Below, piece by piece: positions 18,845-27,416 of a DNA stretch of 64,000 nt. The first letter of the stretch is position 1, and each line of letters begins with the position of its first letter. A model generated the notes under the pieces. The model searched no databases, was not told where the DNA came from, and worked only from the letters and a program-made list of their open reading frames with translations. This DNA comes from Dyadobacter bucti (lineage in GTDB: Bacteria; Bacteroidota; Bacteroidia; Cytophagales; Spirosomataceae). Both the position numbers and the translations under genes were made by a program. The stretch spans positions 434,001 to 498,000 of the forward strand of contig NZ_SWFP01000003.1 of assembly GCF_005869225.1 (NCBI RefSeq), in the 5' to 3' direction.

Positions 18845-19789
18845 TCAATCAGTCACTTCCTTGAATTTCAGTTTGGGAAGTTTCATAGCGTTTTCTATCA
18901 GGTTTATCTGAATATTAAGAATACCTGCCTCCGCTTTGAAATCTACTTTTTCAGGATCATCCGTTGGTTTATGGTAATCATCGTGCCCTCCGGTATGAAA
19001 GAAAAGTACGGGGATCTTTTTCGCATAAAAAGAACCGTGGTCCGATCCGCCGCTGCCAGCCTTATCTGTAAAGAATTTAGTCTCACTCGCGACGTCCTTA
19101 AATACAGCCGGCCATTCCTCTGAGGTTCCGTAGCCTCCGATCCCTACTCCGCGCTTCGGGTCATATCTTCCAATCATATCCATATTGGACATAAAATTGA
19201 TCTTATCCAAAGGTATGGTCGGGTTATTTACAAAATACCGCGAACCGACAAGCCCCAGTTCTTCCGCTCCGAAAGCAATAAAAAGGAAGTTATAAGCCTC
19301 TTTGACATCATTTTGAGAAAAATATCTTGCCAGTTCCAGAAGTCCGGCAACACCTGACGCATTATCATCCGCTCCGTTATGAATTTGTCCTTCCGGTTTT
19401 TCTGCCTTGGAACTGCCTTGTTTTCCCAAGCCCAGATGATCAAAATGCGCACCGATAATGATGGTATAATCCGCGCCGTTATTCAGAAAGCCGATTACGT
19501 TCCTGGTCTCGCGTATGCTGTCGGGAACGACGACACGGCGGATTTTGGCTGTGAAAGGTTGAAAAAAACCATTCGTTCCCTGGGGCTGAAGTTTGTATCT
19601 CTTGAATTGGGAGGCCACATATTTTGCCGCCTTTTCGTTCTCTTTGCTTCCGGTACCCCTTCCTTTCATTTTGTCAGAGGCAAGCTTGTAAATATGCTTT
19701 GATATTTGATCAGGAGAAGGATGCACATTTTGGGGAAAAGACACCGTGGCGTGTAAAAAAACAAGAAGAAAGAGAAGATAATTTTTCAT
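18845..19789 (-). CDS. M28-family zinc aminopeptidase, exported
   Basis: This 314-residue protein has a signal peptide (NYLLFLLVFLHATVSFPQ) and the M28 metallopeptidase core. Zinc ligands and catalytic residues can be placed as H in IIIGAHFDHLG, D in HNGADDNASGV, the EE pair in AFGAEELGLVGSRY, D in NMDMIGR, and the final H in HDDYHKPTDDPEKVD. It should release N-terminal amino acids in the periplasm or outside the cell. The dinB-like gene follows 33 bp after its stop on the same strand. Confidence 0.92.
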   Translation of the reverse strand: MKNYLLFLLVFLHATVSFPQNVHPSPDQISKHIYKLASDKMKGRGTGSKENEKAAKYVASQFKRYKLQPQGTNGFFQPFTAKIRRVVVPDSIRETRNVIGFLNNGADYTIIIGAHFDHLGLGKQGSSKAEKPEGQIHNGADDNASGVAGLLELARYFSQNDVKEAYNFLFIAFGAEELGLVGSRYFVNNPTIPLDKINFMSNMDMIGRYDPKRGVGIGGYGTSEEWPAVFKDVASETKFFTDKAGSGGSDHGSFYAKKIPVLFFHTGGHDDYHKPTDDPEKVDFKAEAGILNIQINLIENAMKLPKLKFKEVTD

Positions 19790-19860
19790 TTAAAATCCGG
19801 ATCGTTAATTGACAAAGATAGAACCGCTGCATTCACGGGCAAATAGAATTTCGGCATTTG

Positions 19861-19892
19861 TTTGCATTTTCAGGCATCCGGGATTAATATTG
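19861..19892 (+). promoter_or_regulatory. Bacteroidota-type promoter for the SAM riboswitch/metX transcript
   Basis: TTTG at 19861-19864 and TAATATTG at 19885-19892 are separated by 20 bp, close to the phylum consensus TTTG-N19-21-TAnnTTTG. It lies 38 bp ahead of the riboswitch P1 stem, which is where a start site for this leader is expected. Confidence 0.6.
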
Positions 19893-19929
19893 CACCATCA
19901 AGTCAATTGCTTCACTTATCAGCGATTGA

Positions 19930-20033
19930 TTTATAAAGAAGAGGCGAGAGAATGGGCTCTACGAACCTCTGGCAACCTGCTACCACATTGGAGAAAGGTG
20001 CTAATTCCCACCTAAGTTATTAGGAGATATAAA
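19930..20033 (+). promoter_or_regulatory. SAM-I (S-box) riboswitch upstream of metX
   Basis: The S-box core is recognisable in order: P1 TTTATA/TATAAA closing the ends, AGAAGAGGCGAGAG, GGGCTCTACGAACCTC, GGCAACC, AAGGTGCTAATTCC, and a P4 hairpin CCTAA-GTTAT-TTAGG. The kink-turn and SAM-contact elements are all present. It sits 134 bp ahead of metX. The expression platform may be the short hairpin AAGCC-GAAT-GGCTT at 20070-20083. It is expected to switch off methionine synthesis when S-adenosylmethionine is high. Confidence 0.9.
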
Positions 20034-20166
20034 CTCAATTCGCGTGTACTTACAGTTAGAAATTTCCGTAAGCCGAATGGCTTTAATCTCACATTCTGTA
20101 CGCTCATCTTTTTTATGGGCTCTGCGGTTAATTGTATTGTTGAATTAAACTCTGTGCTCTGGCACT

Positions 20167-21219
20167 ATGCAAGCGGAACAAAAAATATTTAAATACCCAT
20201 ACGCCTATTCCCTGGAAATGGGAGGTGAACTGCCAGGTTTTGAATTGTCCTACACTACTTATGGAAAAAGAAATGAGGATGATACGAACATTGTATGGAT
20301 CTGCCACGCACTTACCGGCAGCTCCAACGCAGCCGACTGGTGGGACGGGCTGGTAGGAGAGGACAAATATTTTGATCCCCGAAAGTATTTCATCATTTGT
20401 GTCAATGTATTAGGCTCCGCTTACGGATCCACCGGACCGCTTTCTGTCAATCCGAAAACACAGAAACCTTATTACAGGAATTTCCCGGTAATTACTGTCC
20501 GGGATGTAGTGGGCACAATGGAATTGTTGAGACAAGAGCTGGAAATCCGTAAGATCAAAATCTGCATCGGAGGTTCACTCGGAGGGCAGCAGGCTCTGGA
20601 ATGGGCCGTCGAAGTACCGGACTTATGTGAAGAGCTTGTTTTGATCGCATCTAATGCGTTGCATTCTCCGTGGGGAATCGCTTTCAACGAGTCGCAAAGA
20701 ATGGCTATCGAGGCTGACCCTACTTTTAAAAACGAAAATAATGAGGCGGGTGGCATGGGCATGCGGGCGGCACGTTCGATCGCATTGCTTTCCTACCGTA
20801 ATTACGATACCTACAATTTCACCCAGGCACGTGACAATCCTGATCAGATAGACGACTTTCGGGCATCGTCTTATCAGCAATACCAGGGCGACAAATTTGT
20901 GAAGCGTTTTAATGCTTTCTCCTATTGGGTATTGTCGAAGATCATGGATTCACATAATGTGGGCAGAAACCGTGGAGGAATTGTACATGCGCTGGGGCTG
21001 GTGAAAGCCAAAACGCTGGTGCTGGGTATCAAATCAGATTTGTTGTTTCCTTTGTCTGAACAGCAGTTTCTGGCAAGACATATTCCTGACGCCGTTTTTC
21101 AGGAGATCGATTCCCTTTACGGGCACGATGGCTTTTTGATCGAATATAAGCAGCTGGCGCAGGTTATCCGTGCATGGCAGGAGAGCAACGGACAGTTGCA
21201 GCTATCCAAAATCAACTGA
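20167..21219 (+). CDS. metX: Homoserine O-acetyltransferase (MetX)
   Basis: MetX acylates homoserine at the first committed step of methionine synthesis. This 350-residue alpha/beta-hydrolase shows the oxyanion segment HALTGSSNAADWWDG, the nucleophile elbow GGSLGGQQALEW, an Asp in LGIKSDLLFP and the catalytic His in YGHDGFLIEY. Acyl donor (acetyl- or succinyl-CoA) cannot be fixed by eye. The SAM-I riboswitch directly upstream supports the methionine role strongly. A terminator follows 25 bp after the stop. Confidence 0.93.
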   Translation: MQAEQKIFKYPYAYSLEMGGELPGFELSYTTYGKRNEDDTNIVWICHALTGSSNAADWWDGLVGEDKYFDPRKYFIICVNVLGSAYGSTGPLSVNPKTQKPYYRNFPVITVRDVVGTMELLRQELEIRKIKICIGGSLGGQQALEWAVEVPDLCEELVLIASNALHSPWGIAFNESQRMAIEADPTFKNENNEAGGMGMRAARSIALLSYRNYDTYNFTQARDNPDQIDDFRASSYQQYQGDKFVKRFNAFSYWVLSKIMDSHNVGRNRGGIVHALGLVKAKTLVLGIKSDLLFPLSEQQFLARHIPDAVFQEIDSLYGHDGFLIEYKQLAQVIRAWQESNGQLQLSKIN

Positions 21220-21244
21220 AATTCATTCCTTCCCGATACCGAAG

Positions 21245-21272
21245 TCCTGTACGTTCCGTACAGGATTTTTTT
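21245..21272 (+). terminator. Rho-independent terminator after metX
   Basis: TCCTGTACG and CGTACAGGA pair around a TTC loop and seven T residues follow, so this is a canonical terminator. It separates metX from the M48 protease gene and argues against a longer protease ORF that begins inside metX. Confidence 0.88.
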
Positions 21273-21371
21273 ATATTTAATCCTCGTTCCGGTCCACTGT
21301 TTTTACGCTATACGTTTTGGTATACATTTTATATAAACAAAACCGGAAGGTCACTTAAACTCTATCAAAAA

Positions 21372-22142
21372 ATGCGCAGACTGGGAGGAAGATTCATATT
21401 CGCAATTATCATTGTGCTGGTCACTTTGTTCAGTTATTTTAACAAAACACAGGTCAACTCGGTTACAGGCAAAAAGCAGCGTGTAAGCCTGACACCCGAG
21501 GAAGAAGTCCAGCTCGGACTGCAGTCCGCACCTCAGATGGCCGCCGAATTCGGAGGGCTGTATCAGGATCCACAGGTCCAGAATAAGATTGATGCTATAG
21601 GAGAAAAACTGGTGAATTCAACAGAAGCCAGCCGTTCACCTTACAAATTTGATTTCCACGTTCTCGCTGATCCAAAAACTGTCAATGCATTTGCAGTGCC
21701 AGGCGGACAGATATTTATCACTATGGGCCTTTTAAAGGAATTGAAAACCGATGATCAGATCGCCGGTGTCCTCGGACATGAAATGGGGCACGTCATCGGG
21801 CGGCACTCGGCTGCGCAAATGGCAAAAGGTGAATTATTGCAGGGACTTGCGGGCGCTGCCGGAGTCGCCGGCGGAGATTATACTTCCGCCCAGACAGCAC
21901 AATATGTCGCTAATCTGGTCAATCTGAGCTACGGACGTGACGACGAACTTGAATCAGATGATTTTGGTGTTAAATATATGATTGAAGCCGGCTACAAGCC
22001 AGAAGCACTGCTGGATGTAATGGAAGTGCTTGAAAAAGCTTCTGGTGGTAACGAGCAGTCGGAGTTTATGAGCTCACACCCCAGCCCCGCGAACCGGGAA
22101 GAGAAGATCAAGGTAGCAATTGATAAATATGGGAAGAAATAA
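21372..22142 (+). CDS. M48-family metalloprotease (LoiP/YggG type)
   Basis: The protein has 256 residues from ATG 21372, with an N-terminal hydrophobic anchor (RFIFAIIIVLVTLFSYF) and an extracytoplasmic protease domain. The zinc motif HEMGH is in VLGHEMGHVIGRHSA, and the third ligand Glu is in DDELESDDFG. The frame is open upstream to 21174, but that would overlap metX and cross a terminator. Family members work in periplasmic or outer-membrane protein quality control. No lipoprotein cysteine is seen. Confidence 0.9.
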   Translation: MRRLGGRFIFAIIIVLVTLFSYFNKTQVNSVTGKKQRVSLTPEEEVQLGLQSAPQMAAEFGGLYQDPQVQNKIDAIGEKLVNSTEASRSPYKFDFHVLADPKTVNAFAVPGGQIFITMGLLKELKTDDQIAGVLGHEMGHVIGRHSAAQMAKGELLQGLAGAAGVAGGDYTSAQTAQYVANLVNLSYGRDDELESDDFGVKYMIEAGYKPEALLDVMEVLEKASGGNEQSEFMSSHPSPANREEKIKVAIDKYGKK

Positions 22143-22152
22143 CTTCCGAGCG

Positions 22153-22202
22153 CCGGGCTTCGACTTCGCTGAAACCTACATGTGGGCGAGGTCGAAGCCC
22201 GG
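22153..22202. repeat. Long GC-rich hairpin between convergent genes
   Basis: A 17-bp stem (left arm starts CCGGGCTTCGAC, right arm ends GTCGAAGCCCGG) with one G-U pair encloses a 16-nt loop. It lies just after the M48 protease stop and 10 bp before the convergent GDPD stop. Only a weak T run follows (ATTTTTATTT at 22208), so it may be a bidirectional terminator or a member of a dispersed palindromic repeat family. Confidence 0.6.
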
Positions 22203-22212
22203 TAACAAATTT

Positions 22213-22983
22213 TTATTTATTAATTGAGAGTAACAGTTCCGGTTCGTTGGTAGTGATAAAATCCACACCGTTTTCCAGGAAATATTTCATGGTTGCTTCA
22301 TCGTTGACCGTCCATACATTGGTCTTCATTTTTTCCTTCTGGGTATCTTTGATATAACTCTCATGTTTTTTGTAAACTGTAAAATGGTAGTCAATACCAT
22401 CCAGTCCGGCTGCGGCGATTTCTGCGGGCGTTTTATCACCATTCAGGTATTCGACATGTGCTTTCGGTGCCAGCTCTTTTACTTTTTTGCAAACATCAAA
22501 GTCGAAAGCAATGTAGTCGGTGATTTTTTCAACCTTTAACTTCTTTACCATTTCCACACATTTCGTAGCCAGAGCCAGCGAACGTTCTTTGCTGATCGAC
22601 GAAGTTTTGATTTCCAGGATCAGACGCGTTTTTTTCTGTTTGGAACCGGCTTTCAGATAAGCTTCAAGCGTTGGAAGGCTTTCGCCGTCAGCCAGCTTGA
22701 TCTGAGATAGTTCTGCTGACGACGTTTTTTCGATATGTGTTCCCTTGATAGCATGGTCATGATGCACATATATAACCGAATCGGCAGACATGTGTACATC
22801 AAATTCGCTTCCGTAACAGCCTAGCTTGATAGCGTGCTCCAAAGCTCCGATCGAGTTTTCAGTAACCCCCGTATTTTTCCAGGCACCGCGATGTGCTATT
22901 ACCTTATTTTTATTTTGAGCCATACTTTCAAAGGTGCTTAAACAGATAAAAGCCACCGCAACTGATAAAAAAAATCTTTTCAT
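22213..22983 (-). CDS. Glycerophosphodiester phosphodiesterase
   Basis: This 256-residue exported protein (signal peptide FFLSVAVAFICLSTFESMAQ) has a GDPD TIM-barrel domain. The catalytic and metal residues are visible in VIAHRGAWKNTG (His-Arg), ENSIGALEHAI, GSEFDVHMS (Glu/Asp) and VHHDHAIKG (His). The C-terminal VNDEATMKYFLENGVDFITTNEPE completes the barrel. It would hydrolyse glycerophosphodiesters to glycerol 3-phosphate in the periplasm. It stands alone. Confidence 0.92.
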   Translation of the reverse strand: MKRFFLSVAVAFICLSTFESMAQNKNKVIAHRGAWKNTGVTENSIGALEHAIKLGCYGSEFDVHMSADSVIYVHHDHAIKGTHIEKTSSAELSQIKLADGESLPTLEAYLKAGSKQKKTRLILEIKTSSISKERSLALATKCVEMVKKLKVEKITDYIAFDFDVCKKVKELAPKAHVEYLNGDKTPAEIAAAGLDGIDYHFTVYKKHESYIKDTQKEKMKTNVWTVNDEATMKYFLENGVDFITTNEPELLLSINK

Positions 22984-23092
22984 TTTGTGAATTTTAAACT
23001 ATAAAAATTACATCAACCATGGCTGCAAATACCAGGTTTGCTATTAAAGGTGAAAAGTAAGGTACGTTTACCTTACTAATGTTAGCTGAATA

Positions 23093-25402
23093 TTAAGGTT
23101 CGCGTTTACGCAGTGTAATGATGACATGTTTGGAAGTAGGTGTGTTGCTTTTTTCAGCTACGCTGGTCACCGGAACAAGGACGTTTGTTTCCGGAAAATA
23201 AGTAGCTGTGCATCCTTCCGGAATCGGGTACTCGACTACAATGAATTTTCGGGCAATCCGCTCCGTCCCGGCATGCTGATTAAAAATGTCCACTACATCG
23301 CCTTTGTTCAGGTTTCGCGCCGACATATCAGCAGCGTTCATTAAGATAACCCTGCGTTCATTATAAATTCCGCGATAACGGTCATTTAAGCCATACACGG
23401 TGGTATTGAACTGGTCGTGGCTGCGGATGGTCATCATCACCAGCTCATCTTCCTGTAATTTATTTTCAGGCAGCGGTGCCAGGTTAAAGTGGGCTTTTTG
23501 ACTTATTGTATCAAAATTGCCTTCCCGGTTACAGTTCGGCAGATAAAAGCCGCCAGGCTCCCGCACCCGGAGATTATAGTTTTGAAATCCCGGAATTGTA
23601 CGCTCAATTTCCTGCCGGATATGGTCATAATGCAATGCGTAACCTTCCCAGTTTGTCTTCGTTTTAGTACCCAGGGTCGCTTTTGCAATTTTACACATGA
23701 TGACCGGCTCGCTCAATAAATGCTCGGATATAGGTTTTAAGACGCCTTTCGAAGACTGTACAACCCCCATTGAATTTTCGCAGGATACGAACTGGTTTTC
23801 TCCATTCACCATATCCATATCGCTCCGGCCAAGACAGGGAAGAATAATAGCTTCTTCACCATGAACCAGGTGGCTGCGGTTGAGCTTGGTAGAAACCTGC
23901 ACGGTAAGCTGACATTTACGTAAAGCTTCCGCGGTAAAATTGGTATCAGGCGTAGCCGAAAGGAAGTTTCCGCCCATTGCAAAGAAAACTTTTGCTTTTC
24001 CTTCGTGCATCGCTTTGATCGCTTCCACAGTATCATAACCATGGTTTTGAGGAGGCGTGAAACCAAAATTGGCTTCAATAGCCGCAAGGAATTTGGCGGA
24101 AGGTTTCTCGTAAATCCCCATGGTACGGTCGCCCTGCACATTGCTATGGCCGCGCACCGGGCAAGTTCCCGCACCGGGTTTTCCGATGCTGCCTTTCATG
24201 AGGAGCAGGTTAACGACCTCCTTGATTGTATCCACAGCGTTTTTGTGCTGGGTAAGGCCCATCGCCCAGCAGGCAATGATTTTCTTTTTGTTTTTCAGGA
24301 TTTCCGCAGCTTTCTGTACCTGGGAAAAGGGTATTCCGGCAATTTGAGCTAACTCAGCAGGATTGTATCGTTCAACTTCTTTCCTGAAATCGCTGAAACC
24401 TAGGGTATTATTTTTGATAAAATCAACATCCAGCACGGTACCGGGGGATTTGTCGTCTTGGTTCAGCAGCAGGATCTGGATCGCTTTCAGCAAAGCCATA
24501 TCACCGTTGATTTTAACCTGTAAGAAAAGGTCTGTTAAAGTCGTATCGAGGTTCAGAACCCCTTTGACCGTTTGCGGATTACTGAAACCCATCAGGCCGG
24601 TTTCTGGCAATGGATTGATAGAAATGACCTTTGCACCGTTTGCTTTGGCTTTGTTCAGAGCCGTTAACATTCTCGGATGATTCGTGCCGGGATTCTGGCC
24701 GAGGATCATGATCACTTCGGCTTCATAAAAATCCTCGAGTGTCACCGAACCTTTTCCGATTCCCAGCGACTGTCCCAATGCTACCCCGCTGCTTTCGTGG
24801 CACATATTACTGCAGTCGGGCAGGTTATTTGTTCCATATTCACGTACAAAAAGCTGGTACAAAAAGGCAGCCTCGTTGCTGGTCCTGCCGGAAGTGTAAA
24901 AAATGGCTTCGTCGGGAGAAGCAAGACTGTTAAGCGATGTCCCGATTTTATCAAAAGCTTGGTCCCAGGAAATCGGCTGGTAATGTGTACCTCCTTTGGG
25001 TAAATACATGGGCTGTGCAATACGCCCTTTGCCGCCGATTTCATAATCCGAAAGCTTGCTAAGGTCAGAAATTGAATTCTGGCTGAAAAATTCGGCATCC
25101 AGTTTTTTAGCCGTTGCTTCCTCTGCCACTGCCCGGGCACCATTTTCACAGTATTCGGCTATTCCCGAACGCTCATCGTCGGGGTCTGGCCAGGCACAGC
25201 TAGGGCAGTCAAAGCCTCCCTTTTTGTTCAGATACCATAGCGCTTTCATCCCGCGGGAAAATCCTGCTTCGCCTACCACTTTTTCGAGGCTGGAAACTAC
25301 CGCTGGAATTCCTGCGGCTACTTTTTTTATCTTGCCCAATTTCAACCCCGTAAATTCTTCGGGATTTTCGGCTGTCTCGGGAGTAGGATTTTCATTGATC
25401 AT
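23093..25402 (-). CDS. FdhF/YdeP-family molybdopterin oxidoreductase (formate dehydrogenase-like)
   Basis: This 769-residue protein of the FdhF/YdeP branch of the DMSO-reductase family has an N-terminal GFDCPSCAWPDP with cysteines at 66, 69 and 85, which are candidate Fe-S ligands. NMCHESSGVAL near residue 200 places a cysteine where FdhF has its selenocysteine Mo ligand. MILGQNPGTNHPRML and the C-terminal molydopterin-binding domain (TIRSHDQFNTTVYGLNDRYRG) follow. No Tat signal is seen, so it is cytoplasmic. Formate is the likely but unproven substrate. Directly upstream in the same direction lie DUF7009, fdhD and mobA, all needed for or linked to the cofactor, so these form one operon. Confidence 0.9.
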   Translation of the reverse strand: MINENPTPETAENPEEFTGLKLGKIKKVAAGIPAVVSSLEKVVGEAGFSRGMKALWYLNKKGGFDCPSCAWPDPDDERSGIAEYCENGARAVAEEATAKKLDAEFFSQNSISDLSKLSDYEIGGKGRIAQPMYLPKGGTHYQPISWDQAFDKIGTSLNSLASPDEAIFYTSGRTSNEAAFLYQLFVREYGTNNLPDCSNMCHESSGVALGQSLGIGKGSVTLEDFYEAEVIMILGQNPGTNHPRMLTALNKAKANGAKVISINPLPETGLMGFSNPQTVKGVLNLDTTLTDLFLQVKINGDMALLKAIQILLLNQDDKSPGTVLDVDFIKNNTLGFSDFRKEVERYNPAELAQIAGIPFSQVQKAAEILKNKKKIIACWAMGLTQHKNAVDTIKEVVNLLLMKGSIGKPGAGTCPVRGHSNVQGDRTMGIYEKPSAKFLAAIEANFGFTPPQNHGYDTVEAIKAMHEGKAKVFFAMGGNFLSATPDTNFTAEALRKCQLTVQVSTKLNRSHLVHGEEAIILPCLGRSDMDMVNGENQFVSCENSMGVVQSSKGVLKPISEHLLSEPVIMCKIAKATLGTKTKTNWEGYALHYDHIRQEIERTIPGFQNYNLRVREPGGFYLPNCNREGNFDTISQKAHFNLAPLPENKLQEDELVMMTIRSHDQFNTTVYGLNDRYRGIYNERRVILMNAADMSARNLNKGDVVDIFNQHAGTERIARKFIVVEYPIPEGCTATYFPETNVLVPVTSVAEKSNTPTSKHVIITLRKREP

Positions 25403-25404
25403 GG

Positions 25405-25770
25405 TCAGCAGCTTTTTGGATTCTCATAGTTGTCCGACTGGTCTTCTGTAGTATTGTCGAGACATTTAAAATCTTTTTCCAATAACAAATACAACGTTTT
25501 CTCGCCATCGATTGGCATATTGGCGTCAAAACCTACAACATTATTGACGGGCCATTCCTTCAGATAAAGTGAAGGTACCTGCATGATGATCTTCCAGCCG
25601 TCGAACGAAGCCGAAAGGTCTTTTACTTCATTATTTTGTTCGAGGACATATTCAAAAGCGGTACTTCCAAACGAAGTTTTCTCAGAGAGATAACCCTCAT
25701 TTGCCAATCTTTCCACTTCCTTTTTGGACAATCTGACACGAACTGAATTTCCGTTAATGCGTATTTTCAT
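25405..25770 (-). CDS. DUF7009 family protein
   Basis: This 121-residue protein of no known function seems to recur in Bacteroidota beside molybdenum-enzyme genes. It begins MKIRINGNSVRVRLSKKEVE, with a helix-turn-like basic N-terminus, and has a beta-rich middle (SLYLKEWPVNNVVGFDA). Its start overlaps fdhD by 17 bp and it ends 2 bp before the oxidoreductase start, so it is tightly coupled to both. A role in maturation or regulation of the oxidoreductase is inference from position. Confidence 0.8.
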   Translation of the reverse strand: MKIRINGNSVRVRLSKKEVERLANEGYLSEKTSFGSTAFEYVLEQNNEVKDLSASFDGWKIIMQVPSLYLKEWPVNNVVGFDANMPIDGEKTLYLLLEKDFKCLDNTTEDQSDNYENPKSC

Positions 25771-26602
25771 AATTTGTTATTCTTTCCCAGCCGGTATAAA
25801 TATTGAATTTGTCTTTTTTCAAAAAACCTACGAGTGTAATACCGCTTTCCAGAGCAAGTTGCACCGCAAGGCTGGACGGCGCGCCAACCGCAGCCACTAT
25901 TTTAATCCCGGCCATCGCCGCTTTCTGTATTAGCTCAAAGCTCGCCCTGCCGCTGAGCAAAAGTATTTTATCGGCAAGTGGCAGCGCGTTTTTTAGAAAC
26001 ATAGAGCCAATTACCTTGTCGAGGGCATTGTGCCTTCCCACATCCTCACGCAATGTTACAAAAGAACCGTCCAGTTCAAACAACGCGGATGCATGCAGGC
26101 CCCCGGTACTTTCAAAAATAGTCTGCTGCTTTTCCAGTTCCTCAATCAATCCTGAGAATATATGGGAGTTGACGGTAATAGAATCATTCTGGCCTGAATA
26201 GGCGGATACCGTTTTGATAGCATCGATGCTGGCCTTTCCGCAAACACCGCAGCTTGATGTGGTGTAAAAATTTCTTTCAGAAGAGGATAAAACCGGCACC
26301 TCATAATCATTCAGTGTTACCAGAACCGTATTTTCTTCGAGTAATCCTCCGATAACATTCTGGACTTGCGATGCATTTTGAATAATGCCCTCTGTGAATA
26401 AAAAACCGGCGGCCAGCTCTTCGTCGCCCCCAGGTGTACGCATAGTCACCGATATGCTTTTTCTGATGCGTTTGTCTTCGTTTTTGTAAGACAGCCGTAT
26501 TTCCAGCGGCTCTTCAATGGCCAGCTGGTCAGTGAAATCCGAGATACCTTCGGCAGATACCTTTTTGATTTGCCTGCGTACAATCGATACTGTTTCGATC
26601 AT
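25754..26602 (-). CDS. fdhD: Formate dehydrogenase accessory sulfurtransferase FdhD
   Basis: FdhD carries sulfur from IscS to the bis-MGD cofactor so that the formate dehydrogenase becomes active. The 282-residue protein shows the essential TSSCGVCGKAS motif with cysteines at about 118 and 121, plus EEPLEIRLSYK, ELAAGFLFTEGII, GGLHASALF and EDVGRHNALDKVIG. It lies in the same operon as the FdhF/YdeP oxidoreductase and one base after mobA, which is direct context support for a formate-dehydrogenase-like client. Confidence 0.95.
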   Translation of the reverse strand: MIETVSIVRRQIKKVSAEGISDFTDQLAIEEPLEIRLSYKNEDKRIRKSISVTMRTPGGDEELAAGFLFTEGIIQNASQVQNVIGGLLEENTVLVTLNDYEVPVLSSSERNFYTTSSCGVCGKASIDAIKTVSAYSGQNDSITVNSHIFSGLIEELEKQQTIFESTGGLHASALFELDGSFVTLREDVGRHNALDKVIGSMFLKNALPLADKILLLSGRASFELIQKAAMAGIKIVAAVGAPSSLAVQLALESGITLVGFLKKDKFNIYTGWERITNYENTH

Positions 26603-26603
26603 T

Positions 26604-27203
26604 TTACTTAATATTTTGTTGGTTCAGAACCAGTTTCATATTTTGATATGCTTCCGGAGTATCTACGCTGGTCATCACCTTATCGTCTTCGGGATAATAC
26701 TTTTGCGCCTCCACCGACCGCAGAAAGTGCTGAAGTGAAAATTCGTTCCGGTTAAAAAATGCTTTTAGTAAAGGTGCACAATCCCTGGAATACCATGCAA
26801 GCAGCGGTTCGTATTTGTTGTCATGGTTAAAAAAAGCGGATGTCGGCTTTCCCAGGTTTTCTAAAAAACAGCTCAGCACATTCGAGGTGATAAGAGGGTA
26901 GTCGCATCCGATCACCAAAAAATCTTTCCCCGGAAATGTTGAAAAAGCGGTCAGCAAAGCAGCGATTGGGCCAATTTGCTGATATTCGGGAAGATCGATC
27001 ACTACTTTATATTCCGCTGAGAGATCTGTAACCTGCTCGCTGCTGCACGACAAAAAGACTTCCTCACAAAACGGCCTGAGCATTTCGCTGACATAATATC
27101 GCTGAGGTTTGTCATAATAAACAAGAAGACTCTTATCCGTGCCCATGCGAGAACTTTGTCCGCCGCAAACAACCAACCCATATAAGTCCTTTGAAATCTG
27201 CAT
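26604..27203 (-). CDS. mobA: Molybdenum cofactor guanylyltransferase MobA
   Basis: MobA adds GMP to molybdopterin to form the MGD cofactor. From ATG 27203 the protein is 199 residues and begins ISKDLYGLVVCGGQSSRMGTDKSL, which contains the nucleotide-binding signature GGQSSRMGTDKS; a TTG at 27251 would add sixteen unsupported residues. VIGCDYPLIT provides the metal-binding Asp. It is the first gene of the mobA-fdhD-DUF7009-oxidoreductase operon and is divergent from the formaldehyde dehydrogenase gene. Confidence 0.92.
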   Translation of the reverse strand: MQISKDLYGLVVCGGQSSRMGTDKSLLVYYDKPQRYYVSEMLRPFCEEVFLSCSSEQVTDLSAEYKVVIDLPEYQQIGPIAALLTAFSTFPGKDFLVIGCDYPLITSNVLSCFLENLGKPTSAFFNHDNKYEPLLAWYSRDCAPLLKAFFNRNEFSLQHFLRSVEAQKYYPEDDKVMTSVDTPEAYQNMKLVLNQQNIK

Positions 27204-27416
27204 ATTGATAATTTCCAACTCTCCTAGCAATTTACTCGGCCCCAGTTTCAAGGTAACGTTTTGCTTGTGATTTATAAAGTTAACAGGTAATCGCGTTTTT
27301 GATCAGCATTTCATCCGGCATGTATCTTGATGAATTTACCAATATTTAGTTAACTTTAAAAATTCAAAGAATAAATGTGACAATTCAATAATTTCTAACC
27401 CTTAAATTAAGTCTTT

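Noticed and set aside
19809..20015. Small + strand gene ahead of metX
   Set aside because: It runs through the promoter and the SAM-I aptamer, which explain this sequence better.
21174..21371. 66-residue N-terminal extension of the M48 protease
   Set aside because: It would overlap metX and cross a strong terminator; the membrane anchor starts right after ATG 21372.
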